Assembly (NCBI GenBank): GCA_964539805.1
Contig: CAZIKN010000006.1
Location: 39,093-103,092 of the forward strand
Source: M3007 sp964539805
GTDB lineage: Bacteria > Bacteroidota > Bacteroidia > Chitinophagales > Saprospiraceae
Reading direction: 5' to 3'
DNA: 64,000 bases
Positions 32,911-41,833 of this stretch are shown in pieces. A program made the translations under genes and the position numbers. The notes beneath the pieces were generated by a model, which saw only the letters and a list, made by a program, of their open reading frames with translations, searched no databases and was not told the DNA's origin. Positions within the stretch are counted from its first letter, which is position 1. Each line of letters starts with the position of its first letter.

Positions 32911-34080
32911 ATGAAATATTTTTACATTGCGTCAATAGCGCTGCTATTGTGTTCCTCAGTATCATCTCAAAGCATAGGTGAATTAACATTTGGAACAGAC
33001 ACCACACTTGAAATCGCAACTTGGAACATCAACAATTTTCCCAAAAACGGACAAGCAACAGCAACTTATGTAAGCCAACTGATCAAAAGTTTGGATATTG
33101 ACGTGATTGCTTTTCAGGAACTGGCCGATACGGTACAGTTTAAAAAAATGCTTGGCGATTTATCAGGATTCAAGTATTCCTTTGTGGCCTCGCGATATGG
33201 CGGGCTTGCCTATATTTACAAGCATAGCACAGTCAAAATAAATGGTGTATATGACATATACTCCAGTACAACCTACAGAAGCCCTTTCCCAAGACCGCCC
33301 CTGGTGATGGATCTGAACTATGCAGGCCAAAGGTATTATATCATAAACAATCATTTAAAATGTTGCGGTGACGGCACCCTGAACCTTAACTTAAGCACTG
33401 ATGAGGAGTATAGGAGGTACTATGCTTCCAATCTGTTAAAAAACTATATTGACAACAATTTACCCAAACAAAATGTGCTACTCCTCGGAGACCTGAATGA
33501 TGATATTGCCGAGCCTCAGCCCAATAATGTTTTTGATGGTTTTATCTCGGATAGCCTCAATTATTTATTTGCTGATATGAAAATTGCAAAGGGGGGTATA
33601 AATGAATGGTCCTATCCAAGTTGGCCTTCCCATCTTGATCATATCATGATCTCCAATGAACTTTTTTCAGCCTTTTACAATAAACCAGCTGAAATAAAGA
33701 CCCTTAAAATTGATGATTTCCTGACAGGCGGTTGGCAGACCTATTATACCCAAATTTCAGATCACAGGCCTGTTGCCTTAAAGCTGTTGCCTAATGTATC
33801 TACATCCGCTCATACCTTAAATAAGACAACCAAAGTATCATTTTACAACTACCCCAATCCTTTTCAGCATGAAACCAAGTTCCTTTTTGATGAAATCAAT
33901 ACGGCCTCAAGCATAGAAATATTAAATGTCTATGGCCAAGTCGTCAATAGTATCCAATTGGACAATGGGCAAACAGAGGCCATTTGGAACGCTGCAAACC
34001 TTCAGAGTGGAATTTACTTTGCCCAATTGATTTCAGGTACAAAAATTATTGCAGATGCGAAGTTGATACTGATGAAGTAG
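32911..34080 (+). CDS. Secreted endonuclease/exonuclease/phosphatase-fold protein, T9SS tail
   Basis: 389 aa from ATG 32911 (signal peptide MKYFYIASIALLLCSSVSS). The DNase I-like fold is shown by ATWNINNFP (Asn metal ligand), IAFQELAD (Glu), GDLNDDIAE (Asp/Asn) and SDHRPVALKL (catalytic His pair), in the right order. The C-terminal 85 residues are a T9SS type A tail (YNYPNPFQHETKFLF, LQSGIYFAQLISG). An extracellular nuclease or a lipid/sugar phosphatase are both possible; the substrate is unknown. Followed 17 bp later by a terminator. Confidence 0.87.
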   Translation: MKYFYIASIALLLCSSVSSQSIGELTFGTDTTLEIATWNINNFPKNGQATATYVSQLIKSLDIDVIAFQELADTVQFKKMLGDLSGFKYSFVASRYGGLAYIYKHSTVKINGVYDIYSSTTYRSPFPRPPLVMDLNYAGQRYYIINNHLKCCGDGTLNLNLSTDEEYRRYYASNLLKNYIDNNLPKQNVLLLGDLNDDIAEPQPNNVFDGFISDSLNYLFADMKIAKGGINEWSYPSWPSHLDHIMISNELFSAFYNKPAEIKTLKIDDFLTGGWQTYYTQISDHRPVALKLLPNVSTSAHTLNKTTKVSFYNYPNPFQHETKFLFDEINTASSIEILNVYGQVVNSIQLDNGQTEAIWNAANLQSGIYFAQLISGTKIIADAKLILMK

Positions 34081-34096
34081 GCTTGTTTTTTCGCAC

Positions 34097-34120
34097 AAAG
34101 CGACCGATATCGGACGCTTT
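34097..34120 (+). terminator. Terminator after the EEP-domain gene
   Basis: Near-perfect 24-bp inverted repeat with arms AAAGCG-CCG / CGG-CGCTTT around ATAT, followed by TATTTT. It also lies 73 bp upstream of a weak sigma-54-like site, so an activator-binding role cannot be excluded. Confidence 0.6.
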
Positions 34121-34169
34121 TATTTTGGTAAAAATGATATAAGTAATTGATTTTTAATTGATTACTACT

Positions 34170-34185
34170 TGGCATACTAATGGAA
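34170..34185 (+). promoter_or_regulatory. Weak sigma-54 (-24/-12) promoter candidate of the export cluster
   Basis: TGGCATACTAATGGAA keeps the -24 GG (TGGCA) and G at -13 with the correct spacing but lacks the C of the -12 GC. The cluster encodes a sigma-54-type activator, which motivates the call; the match is poor. Confidence 0.2.
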
Positions 34186-34242
34186 ACAAAATAAGTTATT
34201 GTTTCATCGTTACCAAGCAGAATTTACCAAAATATATCCAGA

Positions 34243-35514
34243 ATGGATCGGGAATTATCGCAACACATTGTACAGCAGCAACAATTCAAACAATGGCGCC
34301 TTGGACTCATCATTTTAGGCATCATTGCTTTGTCCGTATGGGGCGTTCGCAGGGTATTTTTTACGGCTGTCAAACAATCGGATCTTCGCATCGTCGCGGT
34401 AGAAAGCGGGCCTGTGGAAAATACCCTGAGCGCCGTAGGCGAACTGATTCCTGCATTTGAACAGCTCATTACCAGCCCAATACCAGCAGTTATCCAACGT
34501 GTATTTTGCCAAGAAGGAACTGCTGTAAAAGTAGGCGATAAATTGATAGAACTGGATCGGGCAAGCACCCAGTTGGACTATGAAAAACAAAAGGACCAAC
34601 TTGATCTCCGCCGAAATGGTATAATAAAGCTTCGATTGGATTTGGACAAGAGCTTCTATGATCTGCAAATCAGTGATTCCATCAAGGCATTTCGGATAGA
34701 AGCCCTAAAGGCGGATATAGAAAGCGCCAGGCGCTTGTTCAAGGCAGGCGGTGGAACGCGTGAAGCCGTAGAAAAATTGGAAAACGACCTGCACATTGCA
34801 CGTTTGGAAAAAAGGCAATTAGAAAACGATATCCGCACGCGCCAGGCCATTACCAAGGCAAGTATAAGGGAGTCAGAGATCAGTGCTGCAATTCAGGAAA
34901 AGGAATTGAGCGCATTCCAACGCAAGTTGGACAAATCGGACATCCGCGCCTCGCACCCGGGAGTGTTGACCTATATCAATAAAAATCTTGGCCAGCAAGT
35001 GGCAGAAGGAGAGCCGCTGGCGCGCGTGGCTGATTTGAGTGATTATAAAATATTGGCTTCTATATCAGATAATTATGCAGGAAAAATCAGTACCGGAATG
35101 CCAGTCTTGGTGCGCATTAACAACACCGATGCTACAGGTATTGTAACCAATATCCACCCTTCCATTGTCAATAATGTTATGACGTTTGAGCTGGCCTTAA
35201 CGGAAAAAAACGTCCGTGATCTGCGCCCCAAAATGAAGGTAGAGGTGTACCTGGTCACCGAACGGCGCGCCCAGACCTTGAGGGTTGCCAATGGCCCGGC
35301 ATTTAAGGGGGGCTCAGAACTTGACCTTTTTGTGTTGCGCCCCGATGGGATAGCCGAACGACGAAGGGTAAAAACAGGATTGGTCAATTTTGATTATGTA
35401 GAAATATTGGATGGCCTCTCTATTGGCGAAAAGGTCATCATATCGGATATGAGTAAATACAAAAATTCAAATGAAATCAAAATTATACCCGGATCTATAC
35501 CAGGATTTAAGTGA
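34243..35514 (+). CDS. Membrane-fusion adaptor of a tripartite ABC exporter (HlyD/MacA-like)
   Basis: 423 aa. One N-terminal membrane anchor (LGLIILGIIALSVWGVRRVF), then a barrel-sandwich half (VFCQEGTAVKVGDKLIELD), a long coiled-coil hairpin (about 100-225, KAGGGTREAVEKLENDLHIA), the second lipoyl-like half (SHPGVLTYINKNLGQQVAEG) and a C-terminal beta-barrel. It bridges the inner-membrane ABC permeases and TolC. First gene of the export cluster. Its last residues (SIPGFK, stop) are encoded by an inverted copy of the dispersed repeat, so the natural end may have been replaced. Confidence 0.9.
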   Translation: MDRELSQHIVQQQQFKQWRLGLIILGIIALSVWGVRRVFFTAVKQSDLRIVAVESGPVENTLSAVGELIPAFEQLITSPIPAVIQRVFCQEGTAVKVGDKLIELDRASTQLDYEKQKDQLDLRRNGIIKLRLDLDKSFYDLQISDSIKAFRIEALKADIESARRLFKAGGGTREAVEKLENDLHIARLEKRQLENDIRTRQAITKASIRESEISAAIQEKELSAFQRKLDKSDIRASHPGVLTYINKNLGQQVAEGEPLARVADLSDYKILASISDNYAGKISTGMPVLVRINNTDATGIVTNIHPSIVNNVMTFELALTEKNVRDLRPKMKVEVYLVTERRAQTLRVANGPAFKGGSELDLFVLRPDGIAERRRVKTGLVNFDYVEILDGLSIGEKVIISDMSKYKNSNEIKIIPGSIPGFK

Positions 35515-35541
35515 TTTTGAAGACTTCCAGGATTAATTTAC
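35496..35541 (-). repeat. Dispersed repeat, copy b (inverted)
   Basis: TATACCAGGATTTAAGTGAT and following bases are the inverted end of the repeat seen at 2009-2079. It supplies the stop codon of the adaptor gene. A partial extra end, TATACCCGGAT, precedes it. Confidence 0.65.
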
Positions 35542-35565
35542 AAGGCTCATAACATATAACTACCC

Positions 35566-37011
35566 ATGCGTTACCTACCATTTTTGATCATCCTGTTTGC
35601 TACGGCGCTCCGTGCACAAAATCTGCGCCGACTAAGCTTAGGGGAGGTGGTCGAATTGGCCAAGGCTCAATCTATTGCTGCCCGGCAGGCTGAAACCACA
35701 CGTGAAACCCGCTATTGGCAGTTCAAGGCATTTCAATCAGATTTTAAGCCGCAATTGGTGTTAAACGGCAGTTTGCCTTCGTTTAACCGGGCTTTCAGGG
35801 AAGTATGGCAGCCTAATGGCACGGTGCTTTTTCAGCCAGTCCGCAACAATAATTCATCTTTGAGCCTTTCTCTTCAACAAAACATATCCCGTACGGGAGG
35901 TGCTATTTTTGCTACGACACAACTGCAACGTTTTGATGATTTTGATCGCGACGTAATCTTGTACAATGGTGCACCACTCACCGCGATAGGATTGGAACAG
36001 CCATTGTTTCGCTTCAATGCTATGAAATGGGACAATAGAATAGAGCCGCTGAAATATCAGGAAAGCCGTCGTGAGTATATAGAATCTATAGAAAGAATAG
36101 GTCAAAATGCTTGTGATCTGTATTTTGACCTATTGCTGGCGCAAGTAAATTTCAATATTGCAGAAACCAACCTCAAAACAACCATAGATATCCTGAAGAT
36201 CGCAAATGAAAAATATGAGCTGGGCAAAACAAGTCGGAATGAGCTGTTGCAATTGCAATTGGAGCAACTAAAGGCCCAAAAAGCATTGGCAGCGGCCCAG
36301 CGCGATGTGGAAATAGCCGGATTAAGGCTGCGCAGTTACAGTGGATTACAGGAAGAGGACAAATTACTGTTGGAAGAAAGCAAACCCCGGAATCCGCCGG
36401 ATGCTGACGTAGAACTTCTGCTTTCAGAGGCATTAGCCAACCGTGCAGACGCTATCGCCTTTTCCCGGCGGAAATTGGAAGCCGAACGGAATGTAGCCAA
36501 AGCCAAGGGTGACAACGGGGTAAACCTGACACTTTCGGCCAATTTAGGGGTGAGCAATTCAAGTGCTAAGCTGGAAGGTGTTTTGCGTAATCCTCAAGAT
36601 TATCAAGCGATTAGCCTTCAATTGGATGTGCCTGTATTAGATTGGGGGCGTTCCAAATCACGTATAAAAACGGCTCAGGCCAATCGCCAATTGACCGAGT
36701 ATGCCATTCAACAGGATCAACAGACCTTTCGGCAGGAGATCGTCACGGCAGTATCATTGTACCAATTGCTCAAAAACCAGTTGGACCTGAATGCTCAAAC
36801 GGATCAAATAGCCCAGGAGCAGTACGATATTGCTCGTGAGCGATATGTTTTGGGCAATTTGAACGTAATGGACCTCAGCCTTTCATTTGCCGAAAAAGAT
36901 CGCGCCAGGCGTGACTATATTGGTGCTTTGCGCGATTACTGGAATGCCTATTTTAGCCTGCGCCGATTGACCCTTTATGATATTGAACAGAAAAAACGAC
37001 TTGGGGAATGA
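35566..37011 (+). CDS. TolC-family outer-membrane efflux protein
   Basis: 481 aa. Signal peptide MRYLPFLIILFATALRAQ, then two tandem outer-membrane efflux repeats made of long amphipathic helices (ELGKTSRNELLQLQLEQLKA in the first, YVLGNLNVMDLSLSFAEKDR in the second), the internal duplication expected of TolC. It forms the trimeric exit duct. 51 bp after the adaptor gene, so co-transcribed in all likelihood. Confidence 0.9.
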   Translation: MRYLPFLIILFATALRAQNLRRLSLGEVVELAKAQSIAARQAETTRETRYWQFKAFQSDFKPQLVLNGSLPSFNRAFREVWQPNGTVLFQPVRNNNSSLSLSLQQNISRTGGAIFATTQLQRFDDFDRDVILYNGAPLTAIGLEQPLFRFNAMKWDNRIEPLKYQESRREYIESIERIGQNACDLYFDLLLAQVNFNIAETNLKTTIDILKIANEKYELGKTSRNELLQLQLEQLKAQKALAAAQRDVEIAGLRLRSYSGLQEEDKLLLEESKPRNPPDADVELLLSEALANRADAIAFSRRKLEAERNVAKAKGDNGVNLTLSANLGVSNSSAKLEGVLRNPQDYQAISLQLDVPVLDWGRSKSRIKTAQANRQLTEYAIQQDQQTFRQEIVTAVSLYQLLKNQLDLNAQTDQIAQEQYDIARERYVLGNLNVMDLSLSFAEKDRARRDYIGALRDYWNAYFSLRRLTLYDIEQKKRLGE

Positions 37012-37040
37012 TTGGCCGGTTGCCGCTTATTGGTTTGCAC

Positions 37041-37108
37041 CTTAACCAACAACCAATAACCAACAACCACCAACCACCAACCACCAACCACTAATTAACC
37101 ACCAACCA
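37041..37108 (+). repeat. AACCAACAACC low-complexity stretch upstream of ABC ATPase
   Basis: Repeated ACCAACA/ACCACCA words with almost no G for nearly 70 bp. A similar but shorter stretch precedes the second permease gene at 39259-39302. Could be a G-less unstructured 5' region that keeps the start open, or slippage-grown sequence. Confidence 0.7.
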
Positions 37109-37119
37109 TCATTTATACA

Positions 37120-37785
37120 ATGTTATCATTACAAAACATAGAAAAAGTGTATCGTACAGATACCATAGAAACATTAGCATTAAACAATATTAATTTAACC
37201 GTTGACAAAGGCGAGTTTCTCTCCATTATGGGGCCCTCCGGTTGTGGGAAAAGCACGCTATTAAACATAATGGGCTTGCTGGATGATCCTTCAAAAGGCA
37301 GCATATTAATTGACAATCAGATGGTAGCAGGATTAAGCGATGAAAAAATGTCGCGCGTGCGCAACCAAAAGATCGGGTTTATTTTTCAAAGTTATCACCT
37401 GATCAATGACTTGTCGGTGGTTGACAATGTGGAATTACCACTACTTTACAGAAAGGTTTCTGCATCCGAGCGCCGCAAATTGGCCACTGAGGCATTAGCA
37501 AAGGTGGGCCTGTCCAATCGCCTTAAACACTATCCAACACAGTTGTCAGGTGGACAAAGGCAACGTGTTGCCATTGCAAGGGCCGTGGTAGGACAGCCTT
37601 CTTTGATTTTGGCTGATGAGCCTACGGGTAACTTGGATTCGGCTATGGGAAACGAAGTAATGGAGATACTGGAAACCCTCAATCGTGAGGAAGGAGTGAC
37701 TATTGTGATGGTGACACACGATGAGAACATGGCGCGTCGTACCCATCGTTTGATCAGGTTGTTTGACGGCCAGCAGGTGAGTTGA
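37120..37785 (+). CDS. ABC transporter ATPase (MacB/LolD group)
   Basis: 221 aa, single nucleotide-binding domain. Walker A GPSGCGKST, Q-loop FIFQSYHLINDLS, signature LSGGQRQRVAIARA, Walker B LILADEPTGNLDS, and the switch His in MVTHDENMARR. The wording places it with MacB-, LolD- and FtsE-type ATPases that pair with FtsX-fold permeases, two of which follow. Cytoplasmic motor of the export cluster. Confidence 0.93.
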   Translation: MLSLQNIEKVYRTDTIETLALNNINLTVDKGEFLSIMGPSGCGKSTLLNIMGLLDDPSKGSILIDNQMVAGLSDEKMSRVRNQKIGFIFQSYHLINDLSVVDNVELPLLYRKVSASERRKLATEALAKVGLSNRLKHYPTQLSGGQRQRVAIARAVVGQPSLILADEPTGNLDSAMGNEVMEILETLNREEGVTIVMVTHDENMARRTHRLIRLFDGQQVS

Positions 37786-37828
37786 AACACAATACCAATC
37801 TTTTTAAATTCACGTAAAAAACTGTAAA

Positions 37829-37890
37829 TGAATATGTTGGGTGGGGATATAATTTTTTCGGATAATTTTATCCCCCATCCAACATATTCA
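37829..37890 (+). promoter_or_regulatory. Hairpin between ABC ATPase and first permease
   Basis: Arms 37829-37849 and 37869-37890 begin and end with TGAATATGTTGG / CCAACATATTCA and continue through GGGGATA / TATCCCC, about 20 paired bases with one mismatch and one bulge, loop about 19. No U-run follows. It sits 16 bp before the permease start, where it could set the ratio of ATPase to permease or stabilise one half of the mRNA. Confidence 0.55.
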
Positions 37891-37905
37891 TTCCCCTGTA
37901 AAAAT

Positions 37906-39147
37906 ATGCTCATCAATTACATCAAAATTACCTTGGCGGTAATGCGTCGCCGCAAGTTTTTCACCTTCATCAGTATGTTTGGGATTAGTTTCACCTTGTT
38001 GATTCTTATCCTGATTACTGCTTTTTTTAATCACATGCTGGGGCCTAATTATCCGGAGTGGAACAGGGATAAGATGGCCTATATTATGATGGTGGAGCAA
38101 AAAAATTCTGAAAAAGGGTGGGCCAATACTGGCCCTATGAGTTATTCTTATGCCAAGCGCTTCGTCAAAACCCTAAAAACGCCTGAAAAGGTGGCCCTAT
38201 CCTCCATTCCTTCCACTATCAATGCCTATTCTGGTGGGCATAAATTTCGCCTGTTCTACCGTTATACCGATGCCGAGTTTTGGGATGTGACACAGTTTGA
38301 TTTTTTGGAAGGACGCCCTTATACACAGCAGGATATTGATCAAAATGCCATGGTAGTGGTCATTAATGAACAAACACGTGAAAACTATTACGGCGAAAAT
38401 GCATCTGCTGTAGGCAAAACAATAGATATTGAAAATGTCACTTATCGTATTATCGGGGTAGTGCGCGGTGTGCCGCTGATACGCCTGCATACAACATCTG
38501 ATGTGTGGATGCCCTATAATGCCATGAAAACAGATCTGAATGACCCCGGTTATGGTGGGACTTTTTCAGCATTAATACAGCTAAAAAAAGAAACAGATAT
38601 AGCGCCTGTAAAGGCTGAATATGCAGATGTAGTATCCAGAATCCCGCCACAGGATCCGGAGTTGAACCAAATTACCTCCATTGCTGATGGTTTTGTGGAA
38701 TCTATAACCAGAAATATTTTCGGAAGCCGTGATGACAGCGGTTTGCGCATGACGTTCTTGTTCTTAACCGTATTTGCGCTATTGTTCATGCTGATTCCAG
38801 CGCTTAACCTAATCAACCTCAATATCAGCAGAATCATGGAACGGGCTTCGGAGATAGGTGTACGTAGGGCAAGTGGTGCCTCAGCAAAGCATTTAGTTGT
38901 TCAATTTACGATAGAAAATGTACTTATTTCACTCATAGGCGGCTTAGTGGCGCTAATCTTGGCAGTAGCCCTGATAGCAGCGTTCAATGCAAGTGATATT
39001 TATCCCCATGCCGACCTGCGTGTCAATTGGTTGGTAGCAGGCATGGCTTTTTTGCTGAGTTTGGTCTTTGGCTTGATTTCGGGTGTTTATCCCGCCTGGC
39101 GAATGTCTAAATTGGCACCTGCCGAAGCATTGAAAAGCAGTGAATGA
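37906..39147 (+). CDS. ABC permease, MacB/FtsX type (first)
   Basis: 413 aa from ATG 37906 (MLINYIKITLAVMRRRKFF); the earlier ATG at 37828 lies inside the hairpin arm. Topology is one N-terminal helix (FFTFISMFGISFTLLILILI), a large periplasmic MacB-PCD-like domain (about 60-280), then three C-terminal helices of the FtsX domain (ERASEIGVRRASGASAKHL, LVFGLISGVYPAWRMSKLAP). Such permeases do mechanotransmission and do not pass substrate through the membrane themselves. Works with the upstream ATPase. Confidence 0.88.
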   Translation: MLINYIKITLAVMRRRKFFTFISMFGISFTLLILILITAFFNHMLGPNYPEWNRDKMAYIMMVEQKNSEKGWANTGPMSYSYAKRFVKTLKTPEKVALSSIPSTINAYSGGHKFRLFYRYTDAEFWDVTQFDFLEGRPYTQQDIDQNAMVVVINEQTRENYYGENASAVGKTIDIENVTYRIIGVVRGVPLIRLHTTSDVWMPYNAMKTDLNDPGYGGTFSALIQLKKETDIAPVKAEYADVVSRIPPQDPELNQITSIADGFVESITRNIFGSRDDSGLRMTFLFLTVFALLFMLIPALNLINLNISRIMERASEIGVRRASGASAKHLVVQFTIENVLISLIGGLVALILAVALIAAFNASDIYPHADLRVNWLVAGMAFLLSLVFGLISGVYPAWRMSKLAPAEALKSSE

Positions 39148-39149
39148 TT

Positions 39150-39219
39150 TATACCAGGATTTGAGTTATTTTGAAGATTTACAGGATTGATTTACCTGAT
39201 TTTCAAAGATTTACAGACG
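39150..39219 (-). repeat. Dispersed ~70-bp repeat, copy c (inverted, near full length)
   Basis: Begins TATACCAGGATTTGAG two bases after the first permease stop and ends with the complement of GGCGTCTGTAAATC. Best match to copy a at 2009-2079. Confidence 0.75.
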
Positions 39220-39258
39220 CCATTAGATTCAAAATCACTTTGCTTTGGCTATATAACA

Positions 39259-39302
39259 CCCCCCAACCAACAACCAATAACCAACAACTAATAACTAATA
39301 AC
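39259..39302 (+). repeat. AACCAACAACC low-complexity stretch upstream of second permease
   Basis: G-poor CCAACCAACAACCAATAACC and AACTAATAACTAATAAC up to the ATG at 39303. Twin of 37041-37108. Confidence 0.65.
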
Positions 39303-40475
39303 ATGTTCTCTCATATTTTTAAACTTATTTGGAAAAAGAAGACGAGTAACTTCTTATTGACGCTCGAAATATTCTTTTCGTTTTTGGTACTATTTGCAGT
39401 CTATAGTTTTGCCACTTATTTTTATCAAAACTATAAAGATGTATCGGGTTTGGAAACGGACAATCGTTGGGTCATCTTCCTTGAATTCAATCAAGATACC
39501 ACGGCAACAATAGATTTGGTGAAGCAAAAACTGAAAACCTTTCCTGAAGTGGAGTCGTTTTCTTTCTCAGCCAATAATGTGCCGTTCAGCTTTAGCAGTT
39601 CCAACAGCGAATTGCATTACAACAATCGTACAGTGTTGTCCGAGATTATGAATGTTGAGCCCAATTATTACGAAACTATGGGTATGCCGCTGAGTGAAGG
39701 CCGCTGGTTTACAGCAGCGGATACCGTGGGGGATAAATTTCATCCTATTGTGATTACGCGCGCGTTGAAAGATGCATTATTTGGCGATGAGGAAGCGGTT
39801 GGGAAAAGCTGGATCGAAAAAGATGACGCTGGCAATATATCCCAGACCTATAAAGTCATGGGAATAGTGGATCATTTTAAGCACAAACATGATTTCCAGG
39901 AAAGGACTAATACCTTTTTCCACCCTTTCACCCCTCACCGCAGCCGCAATGCCGTATTACTGAAAATGCGGCCCGGTGTTGACGCTGAATTTGAGGCCAA
40001 AGTGACTAAGGAACTCCTGCAAACAGGCAGTGGCTGGTCCGTGGAAATACAACATCTTTCGGCGATGAAGGCCAACCAAAACCTGTTTACCTGGATCCCT
40101 ATGCTTATCGCTTTTGCGGTTTGTTTTTTCTTAGCCCTCAATGTTGCCCTGGGCCTCTTTGGCGTTTTGTTTCAGAACATCAACAGGCGGCGCGGGGAAA
40201 TTGGCTTGCGCCGCGCTATGGGGGCCACCCGAAAAGAGGTACAGCGTCAATTTTTGGGTGAAACGGCCATGCTGACCACTTTTGGCGTTTTGCTTGGGCT
40301 GTTTTTTGCCGTCCAATTTCCCTTATTGGCAGTTTTTGACGTAAAACCAACGGTTTATATGGGTGGAATGATTTTGGCCTCCCTAACTATTTATGCTTTG
40401 ACTTTACTTTGCGCCTGGTACCCCAGCCAGTTAGCCGCAACGGTATTCCCGGCAGAGGCCCTTAGAGCAGAATGA
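39303..40475 (+). CDS. ABC permease, MacB/FtsX type (second)
   Basis: 390 aa from ATG 39303 (MFSHIFKLIWKKKTSNFLL); a frame open to 39171 would run through the dispersed repeat. Same layout as the first permease: N-terminal helix, MacB-PCD-like periplasmic part (YYETMGMPLSEGRWFTAADT), three C-terminal helices with NRRRGEIGLRRAMGATRKEV, and PSQLAATVFPAEALRAE. The two permeases are distinct in sequence and probably form a heterodimer. Its stop overlaps the regulator start by 4 bp. Confidence 0.88.
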   Translation: MFSHIFKLIWKKKTSNFLLTLEIFFSFLVLFAVYSFATYFYQNYKDVSGLETDNRWVIFLEFNQDTTATIDLVKQKLKTFPEVESFSFSANNVPFSFSSSNSELHYNNRTVLSEIMNVEPNYYETMGMPLSEGRWFTAADTVGDKFHPIVITRALKDALFGDEEAVGKSWIEKDDAGNISQTYKVMGIVDHFKHKHDFQERTNTFFHPFTPHRSRNAVLLKMRPGVDAEFEAKVTKELLQTGSGWSVEIQHLSAMKANQNLFTWIPMLIAFAVCFFLALNVALGLFGVLFQNINRRRGEIGLRRAMGATRKEVQRQFLGETAMLTTFGVLLGLFFAVQFPLLAVFDVKPTVYMGGMILASLTIYALTLLCAWYPSQLAATVFPAEALRAE

Positions 40476-41833
40476 TACTTCTCATAGATGACGACATAGC
40501 AGTGCGCACTTCTTTGTCCCTTTTGTTGGGCAAGGAAGGCTTTATTACCGGTGGAGCAAGCGCTCCCTCCGAGGCATTGGATATGATTCGGGTGCAAATG
40601 CCGGAATTGATCATCATGGACATGAACTTCTCCAATGAAACCACCGGAGAAGACGGCCTGCAATTGCTCCGCATCATCAAAACGCGTTATCCCAATCTGC
40701 CCGTTATCCTGATTACGGGATGGGGCACAATTGATTTGGCAGTGCAGGGTATGAAAATGGGGGCCTCTGATTTCATCCATAAACCCTGGCAAAACAGCCA
40801 CCTGTTACAATCCATCCGTACAATACTAAATCTCCGTGAGCTGTCCAAAGAATCGCTTGGGCGCAAGAAATTGGACGAAAAATATGATTTTAAGCATATT
40901 ATAGGCGAAGATCAGGCTGTCATGCGCGTGTTGGAAACGGTAGGCCGAGTAGCCCCCACTGATGCTTCGGTTCTTATTTTGGGCGAAAGTGGCACTGGAA
41001 AAGAATTGATCGCGGAAGCCATTCACCAAAACAGCGCACGCGCCCAAAAACATTTTGTCAAGGTAAATCTTGGAGGCATTTCCTCCAGTCTTTTTGAGTC
41101 CGAAATGTTTGGCCATGTACGTGGAGCCTTTACGGATGCCCGTTTTGATCGCACCGGTCGTTTTGAAATGGCCAACAAAGGCACGATCTTTTTGGATGAA
41201 ATTGGTGATCTTGATCTTTCCAATCAGGTCAAGCTCTTGCGCGTTTTGCAGGACCGTAGCTATGAGGTATTGGGCAGCAGCCGCACCAAAAGCACCGATG
41301 TTCGGGTGGTGTGTGCCACAAATCGCAATTTGGAGGAATTGGTATCCCGTGCTTTGTTTCGGGAAGATCTGCTTTATCGCATCAACCTAATCACGCTTCG
41401 CCTGCCGGCTCTCCGCGAACGGCCGGGCGATATACCACTTTTAATACGCCATTTTTTAAAAAACCTGAGCGAGCTGTACCAACGGCCACTCTCTGTTTCT
41501 TCAGAGGCCATGAAGTGGATTCAACAATTGCACTTGCCTGGCAATATCCGGCAATTAAAAAATCTGGTGGAAAGGACAGTGCTGGTTTCGCCCTCAGACG
41601 AGTTGCAACTACTTGATTTTCAATTGCAATACCAGCCAGGAGTAAAAAAAGACAAAGAGCAGCTACCCGAAGTTGGCAGCATGACCTTAGAGGAAATGGA
41701 AGTACAGATGATCAAACGCGCCATGGAATTTCACAAGGGCAAACCAGCGCGAGCGGCTCGTGCATTGGGGCTCACCCGCTCTTCACTCTATCGGCGTTTA
41801 GAAAAGTACGGCATCCCTTATTCCGAAGAATGA
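40472..41833 (+). CDS. Sigma-54-type response regulator (NtrC family)
   Basis: 453 aa. Receiver domain 1-120: ILLIDDDIAVRTSLS, phospho-acceptor in IIMDMNFSN, Lys in FIHKPWQ. Central AAA+ domain: GESGTGKELIAEAIH, GTIFLDEIGDLDL (Walker B), VRVVCATNRNLEEL. The sigma-54 contact loop reads GAFTDA where the textbook motif is GAFTGA; the variant is common in this phylum. C-terminal Fis-type HTH: KPARAARALGLTRSSLYRRL. It overlaps the permease and the kinase genes by 4 bp each, so it is made with them and most likely controls this export cluster. Confidence 0.92.
   Translation: MILLIDDDIAVRTSLSLLLGKEGFITGGASAPSEALDMIRVQMPELIIMDMNFSNETTGEDGLQLLRIIKTRYPNLPVILITGWGTIDLAVQGMKMGASDFIHKPWQNSHLLQSIRTILNLRELSKESLGRKKLDEKYDFKHIIGEDQAVMRVLETVGRVAPTDASVLILGESGTGKELIAEAIHQNSARAQKHFVKVNLGGISSSLFESEMFGHVRGAFTDARFDRTGRFEMANKGTIFLDEIGDLDLSNQVKLLRVLQDRSYEVLGSSRTKSTDVRVVCATNRNLEELVSRALFREDLLYRINLITLRLPALRERPGDIPLLIRHFLKNLSELYQRPLSVSSEAMKWIQQLHLPGNIRQLKNLVERTVLVSPSDELQLLDFQLQYQPGVKKDKEQLPEVGSMTLEEMEVQMIKRAMEFHKGKPARAARALGLTRSSLYRRLEKYGIPYSEE

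Noticed and set aside
34097..34120. Palindrome as enhancer site for the sigma-54 activator
   Set aside because: Its position 17 bp after a stop codon and the following T-rich tail make a terminator the simpler reading; kept only as a side note.
39171..39302. Upstream extension of the second permease
   Set aside because: Encoded by the dispersed repeat and the AACCAACAACC stretch; the membrane protein begins properly at 39303.
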